A stretch of DNA of 64,000 nt. Origin: an uncultured Paracoccaceae bacterium. GTDB taxonomy: Bacteria; Pseudomonadota; Alphaproteobacteria; Rhodobacterales; Rhodobacteraceae. The stretch lies in NCBI GenBank assembly GCA_947497065.1, contig CANMEQ010000006.1, forward strand, positions 124,001-188,000. The letters are read 5' to 3'. The notes beneath the pieces were generated by a model, which worked only from the letters and a program-made list of their open reading frames with translations, had not been told where the DNA came from and did not search any database. This document shows positions 25,276 to 33,670 of the stretch, one piece after another (positions within the stretch are counted from its first letter, which is position 1; every line of letters starts with the position of its first letter). The position numbers were made by a program, and so were the translations under genes.

Positions 25276-26583
25276 TTACAGCCCGAGGCGGTCGCGCAAG
25301 GAATACCATGTCATCGCGGCGGCCAGCAGGGGCGCGCGCAGCAGGGTGCCGCCCGGAAAGGCGGGCGTGGGCAGGGTGGCGAAGACATCGAAGCGCTCGG
25401 CCTGACCGCGCACCGCTTCGGCCATGAGTTTACCGGCAAGGCCCGAATGGGCCACGCCGTGGCCGGAAAAGCCGCCTGCACTGAGGATATTGGGTGCGGT
25501 GCGGGTGATCAGGGGCAGGCGGGTGGGCGTGATGCCCAAAGTGCCGCCCCAGACATACTCGATTTTCACATCTTTGATCTGCGGGAACATGGTTTCCATG
25601 CGGTCCCGCAGGGCGGGTTCGATATTGTTCGGGAAGCCCACGGTATAGTTTTCGCGCCCGCCGAACAGCAGGCGTTTGTCGTCGGAAAGGCGGAAGTAGT
25701 TCACCACGAACTTATCGTCGGCGACGGCGATGTCTTCGGTGAGGATGTCCGCCGCGCGGTCGCCCAGCGGTTCTGTGGCGGCGATAAAGGAATTGAGCGG
25801 CATGGTGCGCGCCGCGACGGTGCGGGCGAGGTTGGGCAGGTAGCCGTTGCCCGCGAGCAGGACGAAGTTTGCGGTCACGCGGCCATTGCCGGTGGCGACG
25901 GTGGCCGGATCGCCTTGATCGATGCGGTGCACTTCGGAGCGTTCAAAAATACGCACGCCCGCGCGTTCGGCTGCTTGGGCCAACCCGAGCACGTAGCGCA
26001 GCGGGTGAATGTGGCCTGCGCCGCGATCCACCAGCCCGCCTGCGTAGTGGGGGGATTTGACGATGGATTGAAAGGCGTCGCGGGTGAGGGGGTGGATGTC
26101 TGTGTAGGCGTAGGTTCGGCGTAGGTATTCGACCTCGTCGCGCAGGTGGCGGGCCTCGACGGCGGAATAGGCACCGTGGGCCACGCCGGGTTTGAAATTG
26201 GCGTAGGGGGCGTGTTGGGCGAGGCGGGATTTGAGGAGGGATTTTGCCTCTTCGGTCATGTCCCACAGGGCGCGGGCCGGGCCGCTGCCCAGTTTGGCAG
26301 AGAGCCACCGTTGGTCTTTGTTAAAGCCGCTGCCCACTTGGCCGCCGTTGCGCCCTGACGCGCCCCAGCCCGCGCGGTGGGCATCGAGGACCACCACATC
26401 CATGCCCGCCTCGGCAAGCTCGAGTGCGGCCATCAGGCCGGTATAGCCCGCGCCCACGATGCAGACATCCGCCGTGATCTGCCCGCGCAGGGCGGGGCGT
26501 TCGGGCGGCAGGGTGGCGGTGGCCGCGTAATAGCTTTTGGGAAAGGTGGCGGGGCGGTCGTTGCGGTAGAGCGCGGAGGGCAT
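25276..26583 (-). CDS. FAD-dependent amine/amino-acid oxidase (PuuB/OrdL-like)
   Basis: A 435-residue flavoprotein of the DAO/glycine oxidase family. The dinucleotide-binding motif is VCIVGAGYTGLMAALELAEAG (about 42-62), followed by GWGASGRNGGQVG, typical of gamma-glutamylputrescine oxidase and related amine oxidases (PuuB/OrdL). It is the last gene of the nine-gene operon, its ATG overlapping the stop of the preceding gene (TAATG). Together with the glutamine-synthetase-like ligases and the amidotransferase it completes a Puu-like set. Oxidation of the gamma-glutamylated amine is the inferred role. The longer frame from 26691 is rejected because it runs over the upstream gene. Confidence 0.85.
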   Translation of the reverse strand: MPSALYRNDRPATFPKSYYAATATLPPERPALRGQITADVCIVGAGYTGLMAALELAEAGMDVVVLDAHRAGWGASGRNGGQVGSGFNKDQRWLSAKLGSGPARALWDMTEEAKSLLKSRLAQHAPYANFKPGVAHGAYSAVEARHLRDEVEYLRRTYAYTDIHPLTRDAFQSIVKSPHYAGGLVDRGAGHIHPLRYVLGLAQAAERAGVRIFERSEVHRIDQGDPATVATGNGRVTANFVLLAGNGYLPNLARTVAARTMPLNSFIAATEPLGDRAADILTEDIAVADDKFVVNYFRLSDDKRLLFGGRENYTVGFPNNIEPALRDRMETMFPQIKDVKIEYVWGGTLGITPTRLPLITRTAPNILSAGGFSGHGVAHSGLAGKLMAEAVRGQAERFDVFATLPTPAFPGGTLLRAPLLAAAMTWYSLRDRLGL

Positions 26584-27671
26584 TACGGGGCCTCGCGCAG
26601 GTCGTAATAGGTCAGCGCGTAGCGTTCTGGGGTTTGTGCGGTTGGGCGGGTCGAGCGGTAGAAGGGGCCGTCGACTTTGAGGAAATAGCAATCCACGCAG
26701 GTGGTTTGCAGGCGCGATGTGACGAAGGTTTCGAACTGATCGTCGACGTTGAATTCCATCAATGTGGCTTGGGTGATGGCATCATAGGCGGCATCTGAGA
26801 GGTGGTCGGTGCCCGAGATAGTGACGGAGATGGGCAGGAAACGGGCGTCGGGGAAGGCGATGGGTTGGCCGCCCGCAGAGACGAATTGGCCGTTGTCTTT
26901 GTCGGCCAGAAACGCGGGGCGGAAGCCTTCGGTGGTGACGGCAGTGATGGTGGCGCCATCGGGCAATTGGGCGTCGATGGCGGTGCGAATTTGCGCATCA
27001 AAGGCGGCGCTGTCGAAGGTGCCCACAGATTGCACCACGGCGGTGGGCAGCGAGATGGTGAGCGCGGGATCGATGGGCGCTGTGGGGAAATCTGCGGCGG
27101 GGCGCAGGTCGAGCAACATGAAGTTTGGATCGGTGGAAATGGCGTCGATGGTGGCCAGATAGGTGTCGTGGTCGCTGAAATTGTCGTGGACGATTTGGTG
27201 CGGCAGGGCCTGTTCCAGGAGCGCCGCATGATCGGGGTCTGTGCTCAGATCGGGGCAGGTGGGGCAGGGCACGGTTGCGATTTGGGTGTCGGCGCGAAAG
27301 ATCTGCACAAGAGGCGTGCTATCGTCTGCGCCGGTTTGGATTTGCGGCAGGAAGGCCGTGTCTTTTGCGGCGCGCAAGGCCGCTTGGTCGCGCAGGATGA
27401 CGGCGGTTTGACCCTGGCCCGCAGCGGGATAGACGACGGTGATCTCGCCTTGGTCAAAGTCGATATCGGCCAGATAATAGAGTTTTTGCGCCTCGGGCAG
27501 GTCCGGTGTTTCCGGCTCAGCTGGGGTCTCGGGGGCCTCGGCTGCTACGGGCTCGACCGGTGCGGTGGCTGTGCGCGGGGCATCCGTCTCAGATCCGCGG
27601 GCCACGTAAAAGGCGCCAAAGGCAACGGCGGCACCGATAAAAAACACAAGAAAACTGGCAATTCTAATCAT
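26583..27671 (-). CDS. Membrane-anchored protein of unknown function in the amine operon
   Basis: A 362-residue protein not recognised. An N-terminal membrane segment (about residues 3-23) is followed by a Pro/Glu/Ala-rich linker (30-60) and a soluble, presumably periplasmic domain. Two CxxC pairs are present, CPTC (136-139) and CVDC (325-328), able to form disulfides or bind metal. A stretch LLDLRPAADFP near 186-196 loosely resembles rhodanese. It is translationally coupled on both sides: its start overlaps the GS stop (ATGA) and its stop overlaps the oxidase start. The coupling implies a role tied to the operon, for example sensing or a periplasmic step. Confidence 0.6.
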   Translation of the reverse strand: MIRIASFLVFFIGAAVAFGAFYVARGSETDAPRTATAPVEPVAAEAPETPAEPETPDLPEAQKLYYLADIDFDQGEITVVYPAAGQGQTAVILRDQAALRAAKDTAFLPQIQTGADDSTPLVQIFRADTQIATVPCPTCPDLSTDPDHAALLEQALPHQIVHDNFSDHDTYLATIDAISTDPNFMLLDLRPAADFPTAPIDPALTISLPTAVVQSVGTFDSAAFDAQIRTAIDAQLPDGATITAVTTEGFRPAFLADKDNGQFVSAGGQPIAFPDARFLPISVTISGTDHLSDAAYDAITQATLMEFNVDDQFETFVTSRLQTTCVDCYFLKVDGPFYRSTRPTAQTPERYALTYYDLREAP

Positions 27672-29020
27672 ACATTCAACAACAGATGTTCACGTTCCCA
27701 TGGGCTGATGTATTGAAGGAATTCTTCATATTCGGCCCGTTTTACAATGGAGTAGACCCGCGCGAAATCAGGGCCTAGCACCTCATGCATTGCCGTGTTT
27801 TCATCGAAAAGGTCAAGGGCCCCCCACAGACCTTGCGGAAGTTCGCTTTCGCCCTCGTAGGCGTCGCCCTCATAAGGCTCATCGGCGCGCAGGCCTTGTT
27901 TGATGCCCAGATAGCCGCAGGCCAGTGAGGCGGCGATGCATAGGTAGGGGTTACAATCCATGCCTGCGATGCGGTTTTCGATGCGGGTGGCTTTGGCGCT
28001 GGAGATGGGAACGCGCAGGCCGGTGGTGCGGTTGTCGCGCGCCCAAGACAGGTTGATGGGGGCGGCGTGATCTTTGACGTAGCGGCGGTAGCTGTTCACG
28101 TAAGGCGCCATAACCGCCACGACCGAAGGCAGGTGGGTTTGCAGCCCGCCGATGAATTGGAAAAAGGCGTCGGTTTCGGTGCCTTGGGCATCGATGAAGA
28201 TGTTGTCGCCCTTGGCATCGAGAACGGAGTGGTGGATGTGCATGGCGCTGCCCGGCTCGCCCTCGATGGGTTTGGCCATGAAAGTGGCGACGCAATTGTG
28301 TTTCAGGGCCGCTTCGCGCAGCAGACGTTTGAAGAAAAACACCTGATCGGCCAGCTCCACCGGGTCGCCGTGGTTGAGGTTGATTTCCAGCTGGCCTGCG
28401 CCGCCTTCTTGGGTGATGCCGTCGATCTCGAACCCTTGGATTTCCGCGTATTCGTAGATGTCGTCGATAACGGGGCCGTAATCGTCCACGGCGGTCATGG
28501 AATAGGCTTGGCGGGCGGCGGCGGGCCGGCCCGAGCGGCCAATCATCGGCTCGATCGGTTTGGTGGGGTCGATGTTGGGCGCGACGAGGAAGAATTCCAT
28601 TTCGGGGGCCACAACGGGCGTCCAGCCTTCGGCTTTGTAGAGGTCCACCACCCGTTTGAGGACATTGCGGGGGCTGAAGGCGATGGGGGTTCCGTCGCGC
28701 CCGAACGCGTCATGGATGACCTGCAAGGTGCCATCGGCGGCCCAGGGGGCGGCGGTGGCGGTGGCGTAGTCGGGCTTGAGGATCATGTCCGGTTCGGTGA
28801 ACCCAGCATCGCCTGCCGCCTCGCCCCAACCGCCTGTGAGGGTTTGAAAAAAGATGGATTCCGGCAGGTGGAATTGGGTTTGCTTGTCCCATTTGGCGGC
28901 GGGCACAGCCTTGCCGCGGGCGACGCCGGGCAGATCGGAGATCATGCATTCCACTTCGTCGAGGCGGTTTTTGTCGAGGTAGTCGCGGGCGGTTTGCGGG
29001 ATTTTGTCGAGCCAGCTCAT
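27668..29020 (-). CDS. Glutamine-synthetase family ligase (gamma-glutamylpolyamine synthetase-like), first
   Basis: A 450-residue protein of the glutamine synthetase superfamily, group III/PuuA-like. Key segments are VAPEMEFFLV (metal Glu), GAGQLEINL, MHIHHSV (with the ATP-site His), SWARDNRTTGLRVP and RIENRIAG. PuuA-type enzymes use ATP to join glutamate to amines such as putrescine. The enzyme lacks the adenylylation-site Tyr loop of true GlnA. It is gene seven of the operon, overlapping the amidotransferase by four bases and the unknown gene by four. The amine is inferred from context, not from residues. Confidence 0.9.
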   Translation of the reverse strand: MSWLDKIPQTARDYLDKNRLDEVECMISDLPGVARGKAVPAAKWDKQTQFHLPESIFFQTLTGGWGEAAGDAGFTEPDMILKPDYATATAAPWAADGTLQVIHDAFGRDGTPIAFSPRNVLKRVVDLYKAEGWTPVVAPEMEFFLVAPNIDPTKPIEPMIGRSGRPAAARQAYSMTAVDDYGPVIDDIYEYAEIQGFEIDGITQEGGAGQLEINLNHGDPVELADQVFFFKRLLREAALKHNCVATFMAKPIEGEPGSAMHIHHSVLDAKGDNIFIDAQGTETDAFFQFIGGLQTHLPSVVAVMAPYVNSYRRYVKDHAAPINLSWARDNRTTGLRVPISSAKATRIENRIAGMDCNPYLCIAASLACGYLGIKQGLRADEPYEGDAYEGESELPQGLWGALDLFDENTAMHEVLGPDFARVYSIVKRAEYEEFLQYISPWEREHLLLNV

Positions 29021-29694
29021 AGGTGTTGCTCCTTAAAGAAGGTGGCAATTTGATGTGCGAGGCGCGTATTGTCGTTTTCTTTGCCCAAATTTGATTTTGC
29101 GCGATCAATCAGATCGGGGGGCACGGTGCCTGCGCGCGCAGCAATCAGGCCGTTGATCATCGGGTCGCCGAATTCGGGGTGGGCCTGCACGGTGAACGCA
29201 CGGGTGCCGTAGACCAGCGCTGCGTTTTCGCAAAAGGCGTTGCCGGCCAGCGGTTGAGCATCGGCGGGGCGGGTGGTGACCTGATCTTGGTGCCAGGCGT
29301 TGAGGGCCACGGTCTCGCCTTGCCAATCGTAGGTTTGGCGGCCAACGGCCCAGCCGCCTTTGAATTTTTCAACGGTGCCGCCCAAGGCCTGCGCGATGAT
29401 CTGGTGGCCGAAGCAGATGCCGACCAGCGGGATCTCTGCGGCGTAGATCTCGCGGATGAGGGTTTGCAGCTGGTGGATCCACGGCAGGTCTTCGTAGGCG
29501 CCGTGTTTGGAGCCGGTGATGAGCCAGCCTGCGCAGTCGTTCGGGCTGCTGGGGAAGGTTCCGTCGACCACCGGATAGGTTTCGAAGGTAAAATCCTGAC
29601 CAGCGAGCAGGCGCATGAAGAAGTCGTTCACATTGCCCAATTCATCACGCACCTCATCCGGGGCGTGGCCTGTTTGCAGAATTCCGATTTTCAT
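29017..29694 (-). CDS. Class I glutamine amidotransferase (PuuD/GMPS-like)
   Basis: A 225-residue class I glutamine amidotransferase. The nucleophile is Cys94 in GICFGHQIIAQALGG, and His with the acid lies in VQAHPEF. Relatives include PuuD, which hydrolyses gamma-glutamyl-GABA, and various stand-alone GMP-synthase-like amidotransferases. In this operon, between two glutamine-synthetase-like genes, gamma-glutamyl hydrolysis is the likeliest role. The start ATG 29694 was chosen over an upstream in-frame start at 29751 because the extra N-terminus has no homology character. It is 64 bases from the upstream GS gene. Confidence 0.85.
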   Translation of the reverse strand: MKIGILQTGHAPDEVRDELGNVNDFFMRLLAGQDFTFETYPVVDGTFPSSPNDCAGWLITGSKHGAYEDLPWIHQLQTLIREIYAAEIPLVGICFGHQIIAQALGGTVEKFKGGWAVGRQTYDWQGETVALNAWHQDQVTTRPADAQPLAGNAFCENAALVYGTRAFTVQAHPEFGDPMINGLIAARAGTVPPDLIDRAKSNLGKENDNTRLAHQIATFFKEQHL

Positions 29695-29758
29695 GAAGCA
29701 CCTGAGGTTCGAGGTTTTCTTTACCCTAGTCCTCTGCGGGGGATCGCACAAGCGGTGC

Positions 29759-31087
29759 TTAAACGGTGTCTAGGTACAAATCGATGCGTTCTTCCGGGGT
29801 GAGTTCGCCGAAGGCGTGGAGCTCCTGACGTTTGGTGGCGACCAGATTGCGGATCAATTCGGCGGGAAAGATGCGCGCGATTTGCGGGTCGGTTTCAAAC
29901 AGGTCGATGGCGGTGCCCCAGTCGCCAGGCAGTTGCGGCAGACCTTGGTCGTAGGCGTTTCCGGCAATGGGGGGCGGTGGGGTTTGGCCGTCTTCGATGC
30001 CGGTGAGGGCCGCGCCGAGGATGGCGGCCAGCATCAGGTAGGGGTTCACATCGCCGCCCGCGACGCGGTGTTCGATCCGGCGGCCTTTGGGGTTGCCGCC
30101 CGGCACGCGGATCGCGGCGGTGCGGTTTTCATAGGCCCAGCAGATCGAGGTGGGCGCATGGGCGTTGGGCACCAGTCGGTCGTAGGAATTGCCGTGCGGG
30201 GCCAAGATCAGGGCGCTGGGTTCTAGGGCTTTCATGCAGCCTGCGATCGCGTGGTGCAGGGTTTCGGTGCCTTCGGGGCCACCATTGTCGAAGATATTGT
30301 TGCCCTGTGCATCAAGGACAGAGAAGTGCACATGCATGCCGTTGCCCGAATATTCGGGATAGGGTTTGGCCATGAACGAGGCCGCAAAGCCGTGTTGGCG
30401 GGCCAGACCGCGCACCAGAAGTTTGAACAGCCATGTGTCGTCGGCGGCTTTCATGGCGCCACCGTGGGACAGGTTGATTTCGAACTGGCCGAGGCCCGCT
30501 TCGGAAATGGCGGTTTCGGCGGGGATGTCCATGGCTTCGGCGGCGTCGTAGAGGGCCGTGAAGAAGTTATCGAAGGCATCGAGCGCACGCAGGGACAGGA
30601 TTTCGGCGCCGGGGCGGCGTTTGCCGGAGCGGGGCGAGGGCACGACGCGCAGGTTTTTGCCGCTGTCATCGACCAGATAGAATTCCAGTTCTGTGCCGCA
30701 GATCGGGGTCAGGCCGCGATCTTTGTAGCGTTTGAGAACAGCGGCGAGCGCGTGGCGGGGATCGCCGTCGAAGGCGCGGCCATCTTCGCGGAACATCCAC
30801 ATGGGCAGCAGCGCCGAAGGGCTGTCGAGCCACGGCATGGGCACAAAGCCACGGTCGGTGGGCAGGCAAATCCCGTCGGGGTCGCCGGCCTCGAACACCA
30901 GCGGTGAGTTGTCGATGTCTTCGCCCCAGATATCGAGGTTGAGGACCGAGAGCGGGAAGCGTGTGCCGTCTTGTTCGATGGTTTGGGCGAAGCGCGCGGG
31001 AATGCGTTTGCCTCGTGCGACGCCGTTCAGATCAGACGCGGCGACGCGGATGGTTTTGATATCGGGGTTATCATGGAGCCATGACAT
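29759..31087 (-). CDS. Glutamine-synthetase family ligase (gamma-glutamylpolyamine synthetase-like), second
   Basis: A 442-residue GS-superfamily protein, a paralogue of the one at 27668. Segments GTELEFYLV, GLGQFEINL, MHVHFSV and CWAYENRTAAIRVPGG with RRIEHRVAGG mark the metal and ATP sites. Many Rhodobacterales amine operons carry two such ligases, perhaps for different amines or as a hetero-oligomer. It lies five bases after the HisM-type permease gene, so it is in the same transcript, and 64 bases before the amidotransferase. The ATG at 31087 is supported by GG-rich spacing; GTG/TTG alternatives were not preferred. Confidence 0.9.
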   Translation of the reverse strand: MSWLHDNPDIKTIRVAASDLNGVARGKRIPARFAQTIEQDGTRFPLSVLNLDIWGEDIDNSPLVFEAGDPDGICLPTDRGFVPMPWLDSPSALLPMWMFREDGRAFDGDPRHALAAVLKRYKDRGLTPICGTELEFYLVDDSGKNLRVVPSPRSGKRRPGAEILSLRALDAFDNFFTALYDAAEAMDIPAETAISEAGLGQFEINLSHGGAMKAADDTWLFKLLVRGLARQHGFAASFMAKPYPEYSGNGMHVHFSVLDAQGNNIFDNGGPEGTETLHHAIAGCMKALEPSALILAPHGNSYDRLVPNAHAPTSICWAYENRTAAIRVPGGNPKGRRIEHRVAGGDVNPYLMLAAILGAALTGIEDGQTPPPPIAGNAYDQGLPQLPGDWGTAIDLFETDPQIARIFPAELIRNLVATKRQELHAFGELTPEERIDLYLDTV

Positions 31088-31092
31088 TTAAA

Positions 31093-31899
31093 TCACCGGA
31101 TGATTTGAGGGCGAAAACGGAATTTTGGTTTGGCGTCTTGAGGGAGGTGGCGGTTCAGGCGTTTGCCGATGCGGCCCATGATCGTGATGATCAGCAGGGT
31201 AAGCAGGATGAAATAGAACGCCAAAATCGGGTAGGGCACGAAAGGATTGAAGGTCTTGTCTGCAAAGAAGCTGGCGTAATAGAGCGCGTCGCCCCGTTGC
31301 TGCCATGCGGGAAAGCCGCTGAAAAACACCAAGGTGGTGGAGTGGAACAAGAAGATGCCTTCGTTGGTGTAGGCGGGCCATGCAAGGCGCAGCATGGTGG
31401 GCCAGATGACACGGCGAAACCGGGACCAGCCAGACAGTCCATAGGCATCGGCGGCCTCGATGTCGCCTTTGGGGATGGATTGCAGCGCGCCGTAGAAAAT
31501 CTCGCCGGTGTAGGCGGAGGTGTTGAGGAACAGCACGATCAAGGCCCCCAGCCACGCCGAGGTGAAGGGATCGAAAAAGGCGTATTGCCCTTTGAGCGAG
31601 AGGAACACGAAGTAGGCGAAGAAGAACTGGATAAACAGGGGCGAGCCGCGGAACAGGAAGATGAACCAAGCGCTGAGTTTCTGGATCACGCGGTTGTTGG
31701 AGGCCTTGCCCACGGCCACGGCGGTGGCCAGGCCGAAGCCCGCGATGAGGGCCACGACGCCGAAATAGATGTTCCAGATCATGCCCGAGCCGATCAGGGT
31801 GAACTGTTGGCACAGGGTGTAGCCTTCGCGTGGCAAGAGACGTTCGCCAAAGCCGATGGAGCGAAAGGCATAGTCCGCGATTGTGTCGAGACATTCCAC
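31093..31899 (-). CDS. ABC transporter permease, polar amino acid type (HisM-like)
   Basis: A 268-residue permease of the HAAT family with five or six membrane segments (first at about 42-62). The cytoplasmic EAA motif, EAADAYGLSGWSRFRRVIWP, docks the ATPase. The start is GTG at 31899, overlapping the stop of the HisQ-type gene by one base (TAGTG). It pairs with the permease at 31899-32735, the binding protein and the ATPase to make an uptake system. The substrate is inferred to be an amine or cationic amino acid from the neighbours. Confidence 0.92.
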   Translation of the reverse strand: MECLDTIADYAFRSIGFGERLLPREGYTLCQQFTLIGSGMIWNIYFGVVALIAGFGLATAVAVGKASNNRVIQKLSAWFIFLFRGSPLFIQFFFAYFVFLSLKGQYAFFDPFTSAWLGALIVLFLNTSAYTGEIFYGALQSIPKGDIEAADAYGLSGWSRFRRVIWPTMLRLAWPAYTNEGIFLFHSTTLVFFSGFPAWQQRGDALYYASFFADKTFNPFVPYPILAFYFILLTLLIITIMGRIGKRLNRHLPQDAKPKFRFRPQIIR

Positions 31900-32735
31900 T
31901 AGAGGGCCGCCTTTCGTTGGGCTTCGCCTGCGGCGGTGGCTTGGCCACGGGTGAGGCGGCGCATCACGCGGTCGAGCACGATTTCAGAGACGCGGGTGAA
32001 GGCGAGGTAGAACACCAGCAGCACCAGAAAATACCACATGCGCCAGTCGCCATGGGGGTAATCGGTGAAGCGTGGCGCTTTGGAGCTGCCCAGCTCGCGC
32101 GCCCAATAGACGATGTCTTCGACGCCCAAAAGGAACAACAGCGGGGTCGCCTTGATCAGGACCATCCACAGGTTGCCAAGGCCCGGCAGGGCGAACACCC
32201 ACATTTGCGGGACCACGATGCGCCAGAAGGTTTGGCGGCGCGTCATGCCGTAGGCTTCGGCCGTTTCCAGCTGTGCCCTGGGGACGGCGCGCATGGCCCC
32301 AAAGATCACATTGGCCGCAAAGGCACCAAAAACAATCGCAAAGGTGAACACGGCGACCATAAAGCCGTAGGATTCGTGGACCCACTGAGGGGCATTCCCG
32401 AGGGGCATTTTCGCCTCTGGGCAGACCAAAAAGTCGTTGCCTTGGCGGATGGCATCGGGCCAGTCAGGGCATTTGGCATAGTGCCGCAAGACCTCGATGC
32501 CTTGGTCTAGTGCGATGACAAAAAACAGAAAAAACGCGATGTCAGGGACGCCGCGCACGATGGCGATATAGGCTTTGCCGATCCATGACAGGGGGGCGAT
32601 GGGGCTGCGTGCCGCCATGGCGCCACCAAACCCGAAGGACAAGGCCAAGGGGGCCGTGATGGCCAGCAGCAACAGCACTGTGCCAAAGGAGACGTAGAAC
32701 CCCATGTGCTTGCCTGTGGTCAGGTAGCAGGCCAT
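31899..32735 (-). CDS. ABC transporter permease, polar amino acid type (HisQ-like)
   Basis: A 278-residue permease with the EAA motif as TAEAYGMTRRQTFWRIVVPQ (about 180-200). The protein is longer than usual in the loop around residues 85-115 (HYAKCPDWPDAIRQGN), which is absent from most HisQ proteins and contains two cysteines. The C-terminus is basic (RRLTRGQATAAG). The gene is separated from the binding-protein gene by 109 bases holding a hairpin, and it overlaps the second permease. Confidence 0.92.
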   Translation of the reverse strand: MACYLTTGKHMGFYVSFGTVLLLLAITAPLALSFGFGGAMAARSPIAPLSWIGKAYIAIVRGVPDIAFFLFFVIALDQGIEVLRHYAKCPDWPDAIRQGNDFLVCPEAKMPLGNAPQWVHESYGFMVAVFTFAIVFGAFAANVIFGAMRAVPRAQLETAEAYGMTRRQTFWRIVVPQMWVFALPGLGNLWMVLIKATPLLFLLGVEDIVYWARELGSSKAPRFTDYPHGDWRMWYFLVLLVFYLAFTRVSEIVLDRVMRRLTRGQATAAGEAQRKAAL

Positions 32736-32808
32736 CCACCGTGCGGTGTTCAGGGTTTCGGGATCTGTGCAAAAACTGAAAATGGGAGAACCTACGCGTT
32801 AGGTTGGG

Positions 32809-32838
32809 TGCGCCCCGCCACGGGAGTGGCAGGGCGCA
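32809..32838 (-). promoter_or_regulatory. Hairpin between the binding-protein gene and the permease genes
   Basis: TGCGCCC/GGGCGCA (7 bp), a one-base bulge on each side, then GCCAC/GTGGC (5 bp) around a four-base loop. It lies in the 109-base gap on the minus-strand transcript. Such structures after the binding-protein gene keep its mRNA more abundant than the permease part. No T-run follows. Confidence 0.6.
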
Positions 32839-32844
32839 GTTTGA

Positions 32845-33573
32845 TTATTCGAAAGTGGTTGCCACTTCCCATTTTTCGATCAACGCGTTCAGGGACCCGT
32901 CTTCTTTCATGGATGTGATCGCCGCGTCGAATGTCTCACGCAGTTCTGTGTCGCTTTCGCGCAGGCCCATGCCAACGCCGCCGCCCAGTGTTTCTGTGCG
33001 CTCGAGCATCACCAGCTCGGATTGGCCTTCGAGGGCGCCCGCGATGAAGCTTGCATCGGCCAGAACCGCGTCAGCTTCGCCGTTGCGCACAGCGGCCAGT
33101 GTTTCTTCTGGTGTTGCGAATTCGACGACTGTCCAGCCTTGGTCGGCGATGAAAGACGCCTGAATTGTGCCGGTTTGCGCAGCGATTACACCGCCTTCAA
33201 CGTCGAGGTCGGCGTCCAATGCGGCGTAGCCGGATGGATCAGCTGGTGTGTAGCCTTGCGTAAAGTCGATGATTTCATCGCGTTCGGCTGTGATGGACAT
33301 GCCGGCGATGATGGTGTCGTAGTTGCCGGACACGAGGTTCGGGATGATGCTGTCCCATTCGTTGGTGACCCATTCGCAGGTCAGCTCGGCGCGGGCGCAC
33401 AGCTCGTCGCCCAGTTCGCGCTCGAACCCGTCCACTTCGCCAGCGTCGTTGAGGAAGTTCCACGGTGCGTATGCGCCTTCGGTGCCCATGCGGACAACAG
33501 AGTGGCCATCGGCCATCGCCATGCCTGCGGTCAACGCGAGGGCAGCGGCGGATGATGCGATCAATGTTTTCAT
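32845..33573 (-). CDS. ABC transporter periplasmic substrate-binding protein (HisJ/ArgT-like)
   Basis: A 242-residue binding protein with a Sec signal peptide of about 21 residues (ending MAMA-DGH). The mature part is a type II periplasmic binding fold with the family phrases VRMGTEGAYAPWNFL, GEVDGFERELGDELC and IAGMSITAERDEIIDFTQ. The two-cysteine pair (about 59 and 65) is like the lysine/arginine/ornithine-binding proteins. In Rhodobacterales similar proteins serve basic amino acids or amines. AGGAGA is five bases before the ATG, and a hairpin stands just upstream. Confidence 0.9.
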   Translation of the reverse strand: MKTLIASSAAALALTAGMAMADGHSVVRMGTEGAYAPWNFLNDAGEVDGFERELGDELCARAELTCEWVTNEWDSIIPNLVSGNYDTIIAGMSITAERDEIIDFTQGYTPADPSGYAALDADLDVEGGVIAAQTGTIQASFIADQGWTVVEFATPEETLAAVRNGEADAVLADASFIAGALEGQSELVMLERTETLGGGVGMGLRESDTELRETFDAAITSMKEDGSLNALIEKWEVATTFE

Positions 33574-33591
33574 GTTTTTATCTCCTGTTGG

Positions 33592-33610
33592 AGCGACTCA
33601 GAGGGTCGCT
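33592..33610 (-). promoter_or_regulatory. Hairpin in the ATPase/binding-protein intergenic leader
   Basis: AGCGACTC and GGGTCGCT form an eight-base-pair stem (one G-U) with a three-base loop, 19 bases before the binding-protein start and next to its AGGAGA ribosome site. It could modulate translation or stability of the segment. Confidence 0.35.
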
Positions 33611-33670
33611 GAACTGTCGGTGAGGATTGACCGTGTGGTCGGGAAAAGCAATGGGGGTCGCGCCGGTCGG

